Of a stretch of DNA of 10,776 nucleotides, positions 1 through 6,421 are shown piece by piece. This DNA comes from an uncultured Bacteroidota bacterium (GTDB lineage Bacteria; Bacteroidota; Bacteroidia; Chitinophagales; Chitinophagaceae). The stretch spans positions 1 to 10,776 of the forward strand of contig CAMLKS010000047.1 in NCBI GenBank assembly GCA_946480675.1, written 5' to 3'. The notes beneath the pieces were generated by a model. The model made no database searches, was not told where the DNA came from, and saw only the letters and a program-made list of their open reading frames with translations. Numbering within the stretch: the stretch's first letter is position 1; the number at the start of each line of letters is the position of its first letter. Made by a program: the position numbers and the translations under genes.

Positions 1-1
1 C

Positions 2-421
2 TCTTGGGCAGGTGCTGCATGGGATACTATCGACCGCATGGTATATCATTATGATGCCAATAACCTGCTGCAGTCTGTAGATGGCTTCCGCTACATTGCG
101 AATACTTTTGAGACCAATCCGTACGACCATAATTATTTCTATTACGAAGACTACTTCCCTACAGGCATCACAAATACAATAGCCACTAAAGAAGATGTTA
201 TCATTTATCCCAACCCTGCTACAGAAGCCATCACAGTAAAAACCACTGCAGGCAATAGTATACACATCTATGCACTGAATGGCGCACTGATACATACACA
301 ACAGCAGCACAACGATAAGCAAACCATAGATATACACGACTTGCAGCCCGGCGCTTATATACTATCCGTACACGATAAGCAAGGCACACCGCTGTCACAG
401 CAGCAGTTTACCAAGCTGTAA
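2..421 (+). CDS. Secreted protein with T9SS type A sorting domain (5'-truncated)
   Basis: The reading frame is open from position 2, so the 5' end lies outside the window; 139 residues are visible up to a TAA stop at 419-421. The last ~75 residues form a typical C-terminal sorting domain of the type IX secretion system. They show the entry motif IYPNP (visible residues 68-72), a beta-strand IHIYALNGALI, then LQPGAYILSV and a short basic tail ending FTKL. In this family the domain carries the protein across the outer membrane and is usually removed. The part before it (start of the piece to about residue 62) is rich in Tyr, Asn and Asp and matches no domain I can name, so the function of the mature protein is unknown. 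The ATG at 38 is internal, not the start. A strong terminator follows at once. Confidence 0.85.
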   Translation, partial: SWAGAAWDTIDRMVYHYDANNLLQSVDGFRYIANTFETNPYDHNYFYYEDYFPTGITNTIATKEDVIIYPNPATEAITVKTTAGNSIHIYALNGALIHTQQQHNDKQTIDIHDLQPGAYILSVHDKQGTPLSQQQFTKL

Positions 422-444
422 GCAACTGCATCTGCCAATACTGT

Positions 445-473
445 AAAGCCCGGAATACCGGGCTTTTTTTTTT
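445..473 (+). terminator. Rho-independent terminator
   Basis: A perfect 9-bp stem (AAAGCCCGG at 445-453 with CCGGGCTTT at 458-466) closes an AATA loop and runs into ten consecutive T (464-473). It lies 24 nt after the stop of the T9SS protein gene and should end that transcript. Confidence 0.92.
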
Positions 474-480
474 ACTTTTG
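473..480 (+). promoter_or_regulatory. Bacteroidota -7 promoter element TAnnTTTG
   Basis: TACTTTTG matches the Bacteroidota sigma-factor -7 consensus TAnnTTTG exactly. It begins on the last T of the preceding terminator and ends 5 nt before the TTG start of the methyltransferase gene. No TTG/TTTG -33 box is visible at the usual distance, because that place is occupied by the terminator stem. The T-rich setting means the match could be partly by chance. Confidence 0.55.
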
Positions 481-485
481 CATGC

Positions 486-1613
486 TTGCGCTATATATAC
501 CAACATATACAAACCATTACGGCCAATTACGATGGCAGCCTGCCGCTCACGCACTACCTGAAGCAATACTTCAGGCAGCACCCGAAGCTGGGCAGCCGCG
601 ACCGCAAGGCGCTGAGCCAGATGGCTTATTGTTATTACCGCACGCACAAAGGCCTGGGTCTTCATCTTACGTTTGAAGAAACCATACAGGCAGCATTGCT
701 GCTATGCAATAGCAATGAGAAGTATATCCAGCCTTTTCTACCACAGGATGCAGTTGCCTTATTGCATAAAGCAGAGTTTGATATACAGCGCCTTTTCCCT
801 TACGATATTGCCCTGAGCGATAGCATAGCATGGCAGCAATGGCTGGAAAGCATGCTGGTGCAGCCCGATATGTTTATACGCATACGTGTACCCCTTCCTG
901 TTATCACCGCTATATTGGGCGCTAATGATATAGCGCACACCCGCATCAGCGATACCTGTATAGCCCTGCCCAATGGCAGCCCTGTAGATAAATTGCTGCC
1001 TGCAGATAGCTATGTGGTGCAGGATGCCTCATCGCAATACACCGGCAACTATTTTAAGACCCTACCCAAACAGCAATGGTGGGATTGCTGTTCCGGCGCC
1101 GGCGGCAAGTCTTTATTGGTAAAAGATAAAGAGCATAGTATACAACTCACCGTTTCCGATAAGCGCGCTACGATATTGCACAACCTGCAACAGCGTTTCA
1201 AGCAATACCATTTACAGCAGCCGACAGCTTTTGTTGCCGATATGACGGATGCTACATCTTTAGCAAAAGAACAAGGCAATAAAAGCTACGATAGCATCAT
1301 TTGCGATGTGCCCTGCACCGGTTCCGGCACGTGGGCACGCACACCCGAACAGCTATACTTCTTCGGCCCGCACATCCTCGATGAGATAAATGCATTGCAG
1401 CTACAGATAGCTCCTAATGTAGCTAAGTATTTAAAACCCGGCGGCACTTTCTATTACATCACCTGTTCCGTCTTTCAGCAGGAAAATGAAGCGGTTGTTG
1501 CACATTTACTGGAAAGTGACCAAACGCTGAAGCTACAGGAAACACAACTCATCAACGGCCTTTCTCTTAAGGCCGATAGCATGTTCATCGCAGTAATAAA
1601 AAAGGAAGGCTAA
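486..1613 (+). CDS. RsmB/NOP-family RNA (cytosine-5)-methyltransferase
   Basis: This 375-residue cytoplasmic enzyme transfers a methyl group from S-adenosylmethionine to C5 of a cytosine, probably in 16S rRNA. Visible motifs: VQDASSQ (178-184), typical just before the Rossmann domain; SAM-binding motif I DCCSGAGGKS (200-209); motif IV DVPCTGSG (274-281) with Cys277; and motif VI ITCSVFQQENE (325-335) with Cys327. By analogy with RsmB, Cys327 is the nucleophile and Cys277 helps release the product. The N-terminal ~130 residues are helical and shorter than the NusB-like domain of E. coli RsmB. The start is TTG at 486: the frame has a stop at 444, the ATG at 482 is out of frame, and the first in-frame ATG is codon 46, which would cut into conserved-looking sequence. 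The MRY N-terminus fits what I recall of Bacteroidota relatives. The exact rRNA target cannot be told from sequence. Confidence 0.92.
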   Translation: MRYIYQHIQTITANYDGSLPLTHYLKQYFRQHPKLGSRDRKALSQMAYCYYRTHKGLGLHLTFEETIQAALLLCNSNEKYIQPFLPQDAVALLHKAEFDIQRLFPYDIALSDSIAWQQWLESMLVQPDMFIRIRVPLPVITAILGANDIAHTRISDTCIALPNGSPVDKLLPADSYVVQDASSQYTGNYFKTLPKQQWWDCCSGAGGKSLLVKDKEHSIQLTVSDKRATILHNLQQRFKQYHLQQPTAFVADMTDATSLAKEQGNKSYDSIICDVPCTGSGTWARTPEQLYFFGPHILDEINALQLQIAPNVAKYLKPGGTFYYITCSVFQQENEAVVAHLLESDQTLKLQETQLINGLSLKADSMFIAVIKKEG

Positions 1614-3271
1614 CGCTTTACTATTTTGGCTGTGTGATGCTGGTCTCCGGCCACTATTTTTACAAAGTATATGCCCGGTGTCACCTGTGGCATATCTATC
1701 AAAACGCGTTGTTCGCCTTTTTGCAGCCGCTGCATGGTCTTATATATCAGCTTGCCGCTCACATCCGTTATGCCTATCTGCACATCACCATTTTGTGGCA
1801 GTGTTATAACCATATCCAGTTGTTGCTGCACGGGGTTGGTACGCACTATCACCCATTGGCTGGTACCGCCACTGCTTGGGGGCGCATCTTTCAGGCCCAG
1901 TATTTCAGATGCCTTATAAAAATCAGGCACACCGTATCCCAGTTGGTTATCATCCGGCGTATCATACAGGTGGGCACTTTTATGCACAGCAGTCCGCAGT
2001 GTGTACATGCTGGTACTTTTGCTGCTGGCTTGCAGCAGGCAGGCCGCCCATCCCGCCATTTGCGGTGTAGAAAAGGAAGTACCGGATTCAGCCTGCACTA
2101 TGCCGCCTGATATTACATATACCGGATTGCCCAGCAAGCATACATCAGGCTTGCGCCTGCCACCGGCATTGGGCCCAAATCCACTTTGCGGATTAGGCAC
2201 TTTATTGGCATCTACCCAGCCTACGGTCAGCGCACTATCTGCATCCCCTGGTGTCAGTATTTTTTTCCAGGGCGTTGCCCCATCATTGCCTGCCGTCATT
2301 ACGCAAAATATGCCTTTGTTATTAGCCATATTTACCCCCTTAGCCGCGATGGTGGTTTTCCCGTCTATTTCTGCAAGCGTTACAGATGGAAATATCGATA
2401 TCATACCATTATATCCTACCGATGCACTGATCACATCGGCCCCCACACTATCTGCACGTTCCAGAGCAGCTACCATATTATCCATATCCAGTGGCTGATC
2501 TTCCGGTTGTTTCTCCGTAGCATACAGCGCATAGCTGGCCAGCGGTGCGGCACCTACATATTCACCCGGCACATAAGCCGCCATGGTAGATAGGCATCTT
2601 GTTCCGTGCCCGGGCGCATCATATACATCATCTGTATTCTTTACAAAATTATGCGCATCCACTATGCGTCCGGAAGTTCTCAGGCTATCAAAAAAACGGT
2701 TCGTATTTACCTGGTAATACCCATCGTCCAGTATGGCTATCAGCATCCCTTCGCCCTTATAGCCCCGGTCGTGCAGGTAGTCGCCACTCACCATCTTGGT
2801 TTGATTATAGGTAGCACCGTAGTAGTCTTCGCCACCGGTTGTCTTTGCCGTGGTAAATGGTGCATTGCCCGGCGCTTCATCCTCACCCGTCATTTTATAT
2901 AAGCCGGGGGAATAATAACCCACTCTTATGATGGTATCTATATACGGTTCACCCGCCAGCGCCAGTATCTTGCTCGAATCTGTCAGCAGTATCACCGCAT
3001 GGTTCAGCCACCTCGATGTCAGGTGCAGCTTGCCTTCCGTCAGGCTCAGCGTATTGGCTATATAAGTAGGGGAAACCGGCTTATCGGTACTGTCTAGTGC
3101 AATGCCTTTATTCGTACGCCTTTCCAGCGCACGTGGAGATAAATTAGCAGCAGGGGAACTAGTTTTATCTTTGTAAACTATGCGAAAAGCATTTTGCGCG
3201 GGCACCTGGGCAGCCCCATGCAGGGCCAGCATACACATCCATCCACACAATACCCTTCGCAAACCATTCAT
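1610..3271 (-). CDS. Secreted S8 (subtilisin-like) serine peptidase with T9SS sorting domain
   Basis: This 553-residue exported protease starts with a signal peptide (basic MNGLRRV, then a hydrophobic stretch to about residue 21, AAQ). Residues 28-118 resemble the N-terminal region common to Bacteroidota S8 peptidases, with SPRALERR (45-52) and SRWLNHAVIL (86-95), perhaps a propeptide. The catalytic domain spans about 155-455. The triad is Asp182 in AILDDG, His222 in GHGT and Ser399 in GTSFSTP; Asn329 in AGND is the expected oxyanion residue. The last ~80 residues (TNP at 478-480, ending TAKIVKR) form a T9SS type A sorting domain, so the enzyme is likely released or held at the cell surface. 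All catalytic residues are present. It is the second gene of an operon, 9 nt after the lipoprotein gene. Its TAG stop (1610-1612) overlaps the TAA of the convergent methyltransferase gene. The substrate is unknown. Confidence 0.94.
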   Translation of the reverse strand: MNGLRRVLCGWMCMLALHGAAQVPAQNAFRIVYKDKTSSPAANLSPRALERRTNKGIALDSTDKPVSPTYIANTLSLTEGKLHLTSRWLNHAVILLTDSSKILALAGEPYIDTIIRVGYYSPGLYKMTGEDEAPGNAPFTTAKTTGGEDYYGATYNQTKMVSGDYLHDRGYKGEGMLIAILDDGYYQVNTNRFFDSLRTSGRIVDAHNFVKNTDDVYDAPGHGTRCLSTMAAYVPGEYVGAAPLASYALYATEKQPEDQPLDMDNMVAALERADSVGADVISASVGYNGMISIFPSVTLAEIDGKTTIAAKGVNMANNKGIFCVMTAGNDGATPWKKILTPGDADSALTVGWVDANKVPNPQSGFGPNAGGRRKPDVCLLGNPVYVISGGIVQAESGTSFSTPQMAGWAACLLQASSKSTSMYTLRTAVHKSAHLYDTPDDNQLGYGVPDFYKASEILGLKDAPPSSGGTSQWVIVRTNPVQQQLDMVITLPQNGDVQIGITDVSGKLIYKTMQRLQKGEQRVLIDMPQVTPGIYFVKIVAGDQHHTAKIVKR

Positions 3272-3280
3272 AGGTCTAAA

Positions 3281-4045
3281 TTAGTTATGGTCCACAGCGC
3301 GCATTACAACACCCAGGCCTTTCAGGCACCTTTCGGGGTTGTTCACGTCGTTGTTATTCTTGGCACTGGCATCATAGGTCCAGTAGTAAAATTCCCGGTA
3401 CACCATGCCGATGCCTTTGGCAAATACTTCTTTACCATAGGTGCGGGTAGCATTATCATCAGGCTGTGTTTCAGGGTCATTCCTGCTTTCATCTATCTGC
3501 ATCACCGTCACCGTATTCTGGTATTTCACAGCGCCATTGTCATATTCCTGGTCCACATTTACATAACGGTAATTCCAGCCACCCAGGTATGCCAGTTTGG
3601 GGTCACGGGCATCTATATAGGCATTGCCTTCCCAGGTGCGGTTTTCAGATATGGGATATACCATTTTTATAAAGTGCAGTTCATCATACGTCAGCTCCAG
3701 CTCCTGCCCCGTATTAGTAGCATACATTACCGACTGTTGCTGCCATGGGTCTGTAGCACGTTTGCGTATGCGCACATCCACGCGGTAAGACATACGGCCC
3801 AGTCCGTCTGTGAAGGTATCTACTACCGTGTACATCGTCTGGTAACGGCGTATGATCTTTACACAGTTGGTATCATCCCATATGGTTGAATCTACATTGT
3901 ATATCACGTATTTACCTTTCTCCAGCGGAAAATATGCATCACTTTCTGCGGGAGCCTTCACTTCATCTGCTTTTTTACAGGATGTATAGGCAACTGTAAA
4001 CAAAACGGCCAGCAGTATCAGGAATGGTAAAGTCTTTTTATTCAT
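3281..4045 (-). CDS. Lipoprotein of unknown function
   Basis: This is a 254-residue predicted lipoprotein. The signal peptide (MNKKTLPFLILLAVLFTVAY) ends in the lipobox YTSC with the lipidated Cys at residue 23, followed by KKADE; acidic or charged residues after the Cys often mark surface lipoproteins in Bacteroidota. The mature part is rich in aromatic and charged residues (YFPLEKGKYVIYNVDS at 38-53, then alternating beta-like stretches). The opening 'YFPLxxGkYxiYxVDS' pattern is one I associate with beta-rich hypothetical lipoproteins of this phylum, but I cannot name a domain. I chose ATG 4045 because it places the signal peptide at the N-terminus; the frame extends to 4198, but that extra part is AT-rich intergenic sequence and would bury the signal peptide. 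The gene precedes the S8 protease gene by 9 nt, so the two are probably co-transcribed. Confidence 0.85.
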   Translation of the reverse strand: MNKKTLPFLILLAVLFTVAYTSCKKADEVKAPAESDAYFPLEKGKYVIYNVDSTIWDDTNCVKIIRRYQTMYTVVDTFTDGLGRMSYRVDVRIRKRATDPWQQQSVMYATNTGQELELTYDELHFIKMVYPISENRTWEGNAYIDARDPKLAYLGGWNYRYVNVDQEYDNGAVKYQNTVTVMQIDESRNDPETQPDDNATRTYGKEVFAKGIGMVYREFYYWTYDASAKNNNDVNNPERCLKGLGVVMRAVDHN

Positions 4046-4070
4046 ATCAGGTTTTCGCTGCTTATTAGCG

Positions 4071-4078
4071 TAAATATA
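4071..4078 (-). promoter_or_regulatory. Possible -7 promoter element for the lipoprotein-protease operon
   Basis: On the minus strand this reads TATATTTA, one mismatch (final A for G) from TAnnTTTG, with its 3' end 25 nt before the ATG at 4045. No clear -33 box. Weak, but it is the best match I found in this intergenic region on this strand. Confidence 0.3.
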
Positions 4079-4252
4079 ACTAAAGAAATGAAAAGTTAAT
4101 ATTTTCTGGGCACTTCTTGAAAAAAGATATGCAGGCATGAAAAAGGCATTAAAAACACTATTTAACATGCTTCCGGTATGTAAATACATAGCAGACATAT
4201 TTAATTTTTACATTAAACAACATTAAAAATTAACATCCACCTGTTTGATAAC

Positions 4253-4260
4253 TAACTTTG
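4253..4260 (+). promoter_or_regulatory. Bacteroidota -7 promoter element TAnnTTTG
   Basis: TAACTTTG is a perfect TAnnTTTG match, ending 20 nt before the ATG at 4281. It lies in the 235-nt divergent region between the lipoprotein and beta-propeller genes. Just upstream, ACATTAAA occurs twice (4210-4217 and 4220-4227) at an exact 10-nt period. This promoter also rules out the upstream in-frame TTG at 4245 as the gene start, since that codon would lie ahead of the transcription start. Confidence 0.65.
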
Positions 4261-4280
4261 TATCTCATACCATACCTTCT

Positions 4281-5912
4281 ATGAAAAGCTTATTCCTTAT
4301 CTGCTGCATCTTAGTCTGCTTTACACCACAGCTACACGCCGCCAACCCACCCCAATGGGAATGGGCTTATGCACAGGATAGCACCTTTGCAACATCCAGT
4401 GCCACCGATAAGGATGGCAACATATACGTTTGCGGCTCTTTTCTGGGCACACGTATATGGCAACATATTGCAGTTACTGAGCAAGGTGAAGGAGATGCAT
4501 TCGTTGCCAAATTTAATGCTGCAGGCACTATACAATGGGTTAAAGCATTAGGTGGAAAATATGGTGAAGTGGCCGATGCCATCGCTGTGCATGCATCAGG
4601 CGATATTTATATCAGGGGCTCCTTTAGCGATACATTATTTATAGATGGAAATACTTACGGCAGCAGGGGTATGTCTGATGTATTTGTCACTAAGCTGGAT
4701 GCTGCAGGCAATGTAGTATGGACAAAAACCGGCGGCAGCCCTGCTAACGATTTCGTGTTTTTTCATGGCATGTCGCTCGATAAAGACGGCAATGTGTTGA
4801 TAACCGGCCGCATGACGAAACCCGCTATTTTTGACAACGACACAGTGAATGCCGCTATTTACATAGTTAAATACGATAAAAACGGCAATGTAAAATGGGC
4901 TACCGGCCCGCAAAGCATCCCGGGAACCCTGATGGATATCGCAGACATTGCTACAGATACTACCGGCAATGTTTACATTACAGGTAATTATCGTGGTGCA
5001 TTGGTTTTCAATACCGATACGATCAAAAGTTCTAACAACATGGATAGCTATGTAGCACGTTATCGCCCCGATGGCGTAGTCGATTGGGCTATTTCCTCGT
5101 CATCTATCTTAGGCAGTTATGGCATATCACTTATTTGCGACAACTCCAATAACCTCTATTTATCAGGGGTATCTAACGACGACAACATACAACTAGCGGG
5201 GCTTACATCTAACGCTATCAATCGTGCCACCTACATCTGCAAAATAGATAGTGCAGGCAATGGCAAATGGATACAACGCCTCGGTGGCGCATCCTCAAAT
5301 CCACAGGCCTATATGATACCCGATATGGCAATAGATGCGAAAGGCGACCTCTACGTTATCGGCAGTTATGAAGACACTATATACCTGTCTCCCGGTATTT
5401 CCTACGGCCAAAAGAATATATCCAACATGTTTGTAGCAAAATACGCTACCGATGGCACACCGCAATGGATAAATGGCAGCATAGGCCCATCCTCAACCGA
5501 CCCACGAGGCATTTGCGTGGACAATAATGGATATATATACACTACAGGTACATTTTTCGGCAATCAAAAAAGTATCGACTTTGGGGCACACAATATCACA
5601 AGCAACTCAAGTAGCAATAACCTTTTTGTAGCTAAGCTATCTTACACTACAGGCATCGAAACAACCACGCTATCAGGCAACAACAACATAAAAATATACC
5701 CCAACCCAACATCAAACAATATCACCATCGAAGGCACCCAACCCGACACAATAATACAATTATTTGATGTAAAAGGTAGGCAGGTTATAAGCACAACAGC
5801 ACAGAAATCCATTGCCACCATCAGCACCAATGCCCTGGCAGCCGGCACTTATATACTGCAACTCACCCTACCCGATGGGGAAAAGCTAAACAGCAAGATC
5901 ACTAAACAATAA
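4281..5912 (+). CDS. Secreted SBBP-type beta-propeller protein with T9SS sorting domain
   Basis: This 543-residue secreted protein has a signal peptide MKSLFLICCILVCFTPQLHA (cleavage after residue 20 or 21). Residues ~25-455 contain seven repeats of about 60-65 residues. Each has a 'D..GN.Y..G.F' strand pair (at about 44, 107, 168, 228, 288, 354 and 414) and, in all but the last, an 'FVAKFD..G...W' segment (ending at about 86, 147, 206, 269, 330 and 396); the seventh ends LFVAKL without the Trp. This is the SBBP (beta-propeller repeat) pattern and suggests a seven-bladed propeller. A T9SS type A sorting domain follows (KIYPNPTSNNITI at 471-483, LAAGTYILQLTLPDG at 519-533, ending SKITKQ). Such proteins are cell-surface or released; binding partner or activity cannot be inferred. 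A start at TTG 4245 was rejected in favour of ATG 4281, which begins the signal peptide and lies 20 nt after the promoter element. Confidence 0.92.
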   Translation: MKSLFLICCILVCFTPQLHAANPPQWEWAYAQDSTFATSSATDKDGNIYVCGSFLGTRIWQHIAVTEQGEGDAFVAKFNAAGTIQWVKALGGKYGEVADAIAVHASGDIYIRGSFSDTLFIDGNTYGSRGMSDVFVTKLDAAGNVVWTKTGGSPANDFVFFHGMSLDKDGNVLITGRMTKPAIFDNDTVNAAIYIVKYDKNGNVKWATGPQSIPGTLMDIADIATDTTGNVYITGNYRGALVFNTDTIKSSNNMDSYVARYRPDGVVDWAISSSSILGSYGISLICDNSNNLYLSGVSNDDNIQLAGLTSNAINRATYICKIDSAGNGKWIQRLGGASSNPQAYMIPDMAIDAKGDLYVIGSYEDTIYLSPGISYGQKNISNMFVAKYATDGTPQWINGSIGPSSTDPRGICVDNNGYIYTTGTFFGNQKSIDFGAHNITSNSSSNNLFVAKLSYTTGIETTTLSGNNNIKIYPNPTSNNITIEGTQPDTIIQLFDVKGRQVISTTAQKSIATISTNALAAGTYILQLTLPDGEKLNSKITKQ

Positions 5913-5916
5913 AATA

Positions 5917-5945
5917 AAAGCGGCGGATATAACATCCGCCGCTTT
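5917..5945. terminator. Bidirectional terminator between convergent genes
   Basis: A perfect 12-bp stem (AAAGCGGCGGAT 5917-5928 with ATCCGCCGCTTT 5934-5945) closes a 5-nt loop. It starts 4 nt after the plus-strand propeller gene and ends 14 nt before the stop of the minus-strand YgaP-like gene. Read on the minus strand it is followed by TTTTATTTT, a good U-tract. On the plus strand the tract is just TTTA, so it is stronger for the minus-strand gene. Confidence 0.88.
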
Positions 5946-5959
5946 ACTGTAGGGGATCA

Positions 5960-6175
5960 TCAAGACCGTGTTTTCTTAACAGGGCATGTATTTAATCCGA
6001 ATAAAGCATACAGCGGGCAAAACCCTACCAATGCCGTGGCTGCAAATACAACAGCCAGCACCAGCAGCACAATGCCCAATGTGCCTGTTGCCACATTGGT
6101 AAAATACAAGGCCGCAAATACTATAGCCAATAAAATGCGGATGATCTTATCCGTAGCACCAACGTTTTGTTTCAT
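5960..6175 (-). CDS. YgaP-like / DUF2892 small inner-membrane protein
   Basis: This 71-residue protein has the full pattern of the DUF2892 (YgaP-like transmembrane) family: an N-terminal MKQNVGATDKIIRILLA, a first membrane segment at about 11-26, a glycine turn (G31-G34), a second membrane segment at about 33-50, then the conserved GFCPLYALFGLNTC (51-64) with Cys53 and Cys64, and a basic cytoplasmic tail PVKKTRS. In E. coli YgaP this module anchors a rhodanese domain; here it stands alone, as is common. The cysteines hint at a link to sulfur or thiol chemistry, but the role of stand-alone members is not established. The gene starts 5 nt after the stop of a 30-residue membrane ORF and ends at a shared terminator. 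Confidence 0.88.
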   Translation of the reverse strand: MKQNVGATDKIIRILLAIVFAALYFTNVATGTLGIVLLVLAVVFAATALVGFCPLYALFGLNTCPVKKTRS

Positions 6176-6180
6176 AACAT

Positions 6181-6273
6181 TCAGGTTTTAAAATATTGAA
6201 TGACAAAAGCAATACCTGTTGCAATGCCTATGCATAAAATGCATACTATTATTAGTTTCCAGATACTACGCAT
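6181..6273 (-). CDS. Small single-pass membrane protein (30 aa), hypothetical
   Basis: This short ORF runs from ATG (6271-6273) to TGA (6181-6183). The product begins MRSIWK and continues as one hydrophobic segment from about residue 7 to 25, ending IQYFKT. The charge pattern (Arg2, Lys6 at the N-terminus, one Lys near the end) fits a single transmembrane helix. Cys11 and Cys14 form a CxxC pair inside the helix. Support for it being real: a perfect TAnnTTTG promoter element ends 21 nt before its ATG, the same distance seen for other genes here, and its stop lies 5 nt before the DUF2892 gene as in a tight operon. It is too short for homology-based naming. It could instead be a translated leader for the downstream gene. 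Confidence 0.6.
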   Translation of the reverse strand: MRSIWKLIIVCILCIGIATGIAFVIQYFKT

Positions 6274-6294
6274 GGTTACATTGCCGCATCATTA

Positions 6295-6302
6295 CAAACA
6301 TA
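6295..6302 (-). promoter_or_regulatory. Bacteroidota -7 promoter element TAnnTTTG
   Basis: The minus strand reads TATGTTTG, a perfect TAnnTTTG match ending 21 nt before the ATG of the 30-residue membrane ORF. A TTTG at 6317-6320 (minus) lies upstream, but with a gap of just 14 nt it is closer than the usual -33 distance. It would drive the small-ORF/DUF2892 pair. Confidence 0.6.
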
Positions 6303-6351
6303 ATATTTCATACAGCCAAAAACCGTGACGCCCGTCATTCATAAAAATGAC

Positions 6352-6377
6352 AGAAGCCACTCTCACGAGTGGCTTCT
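6352..6377 (-). terminator. Probable terminator of the asnS operon
   Basis: A perfect 11-bp stem (AGAAGCCACTC 6352-6362 with GAGTGGCTTCT 6367-6377) closes a 4-nt loop, 43 nt beyond the asnS stop. On the minus strand it is followed by GTCATTTTT, a short and slightly delayed U-tract, so efficiency may be moderate. Confidence 0.75.
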
Positions 6378-6389
6378 ATATTTATAATC

Positions 6390-6421
6390 TGATCAACTAT
6401 TCAACAAATCAACCAATCAAC
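6390..6421. repeat. Four tandem 8-nt units NNNTCAAC
   Basis: TCAAC recurs at 6393, 6401, 6409 and 6417, exactly every 8 nt. The units are TGATCAAC, TATTCAAC, AAATCAAC and CAATCAAC; the last base of the array is also the last base of the asnS stop codon (minus strand TAG, 6421-6423). A second array with the same period lies at 9972-9995. The function is unknown. Confidence 0.8.

Noticed and set aside
482..676. ORF beginning at the ATG at 482
   Set aside because: It is out of frame with the methyltransferase and encodes a low-complexity Ala/Pro/Gln-rich product; the MRY frame starting at TTG 486 matches the family.
3194..3889. Open frame of 231 codons on the plus strand opposite the lipoprotein gene
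   Set aside because: Antisense shadow: it covers the start of the protease gene and most of a lipoprotein gene with a clear signal peptide, and its own product shows no signal, motif or plausible start context.
4046..4198. N-terminal extension of the lipoprotein to an upstream start at 4198
   Set aside because: It would place the signal peptide and lipobox 50 residues inside the protein and consists of AT-rich intergenic sequence.
6326..6351. Small inverted repeats (TGAC-GCCC-GTCA and nearby ATGAC) beside the asnS terminator
   Set aside because: Stems of 4-5 bp without a U-tract; too short to support as a separate terminator or operator.
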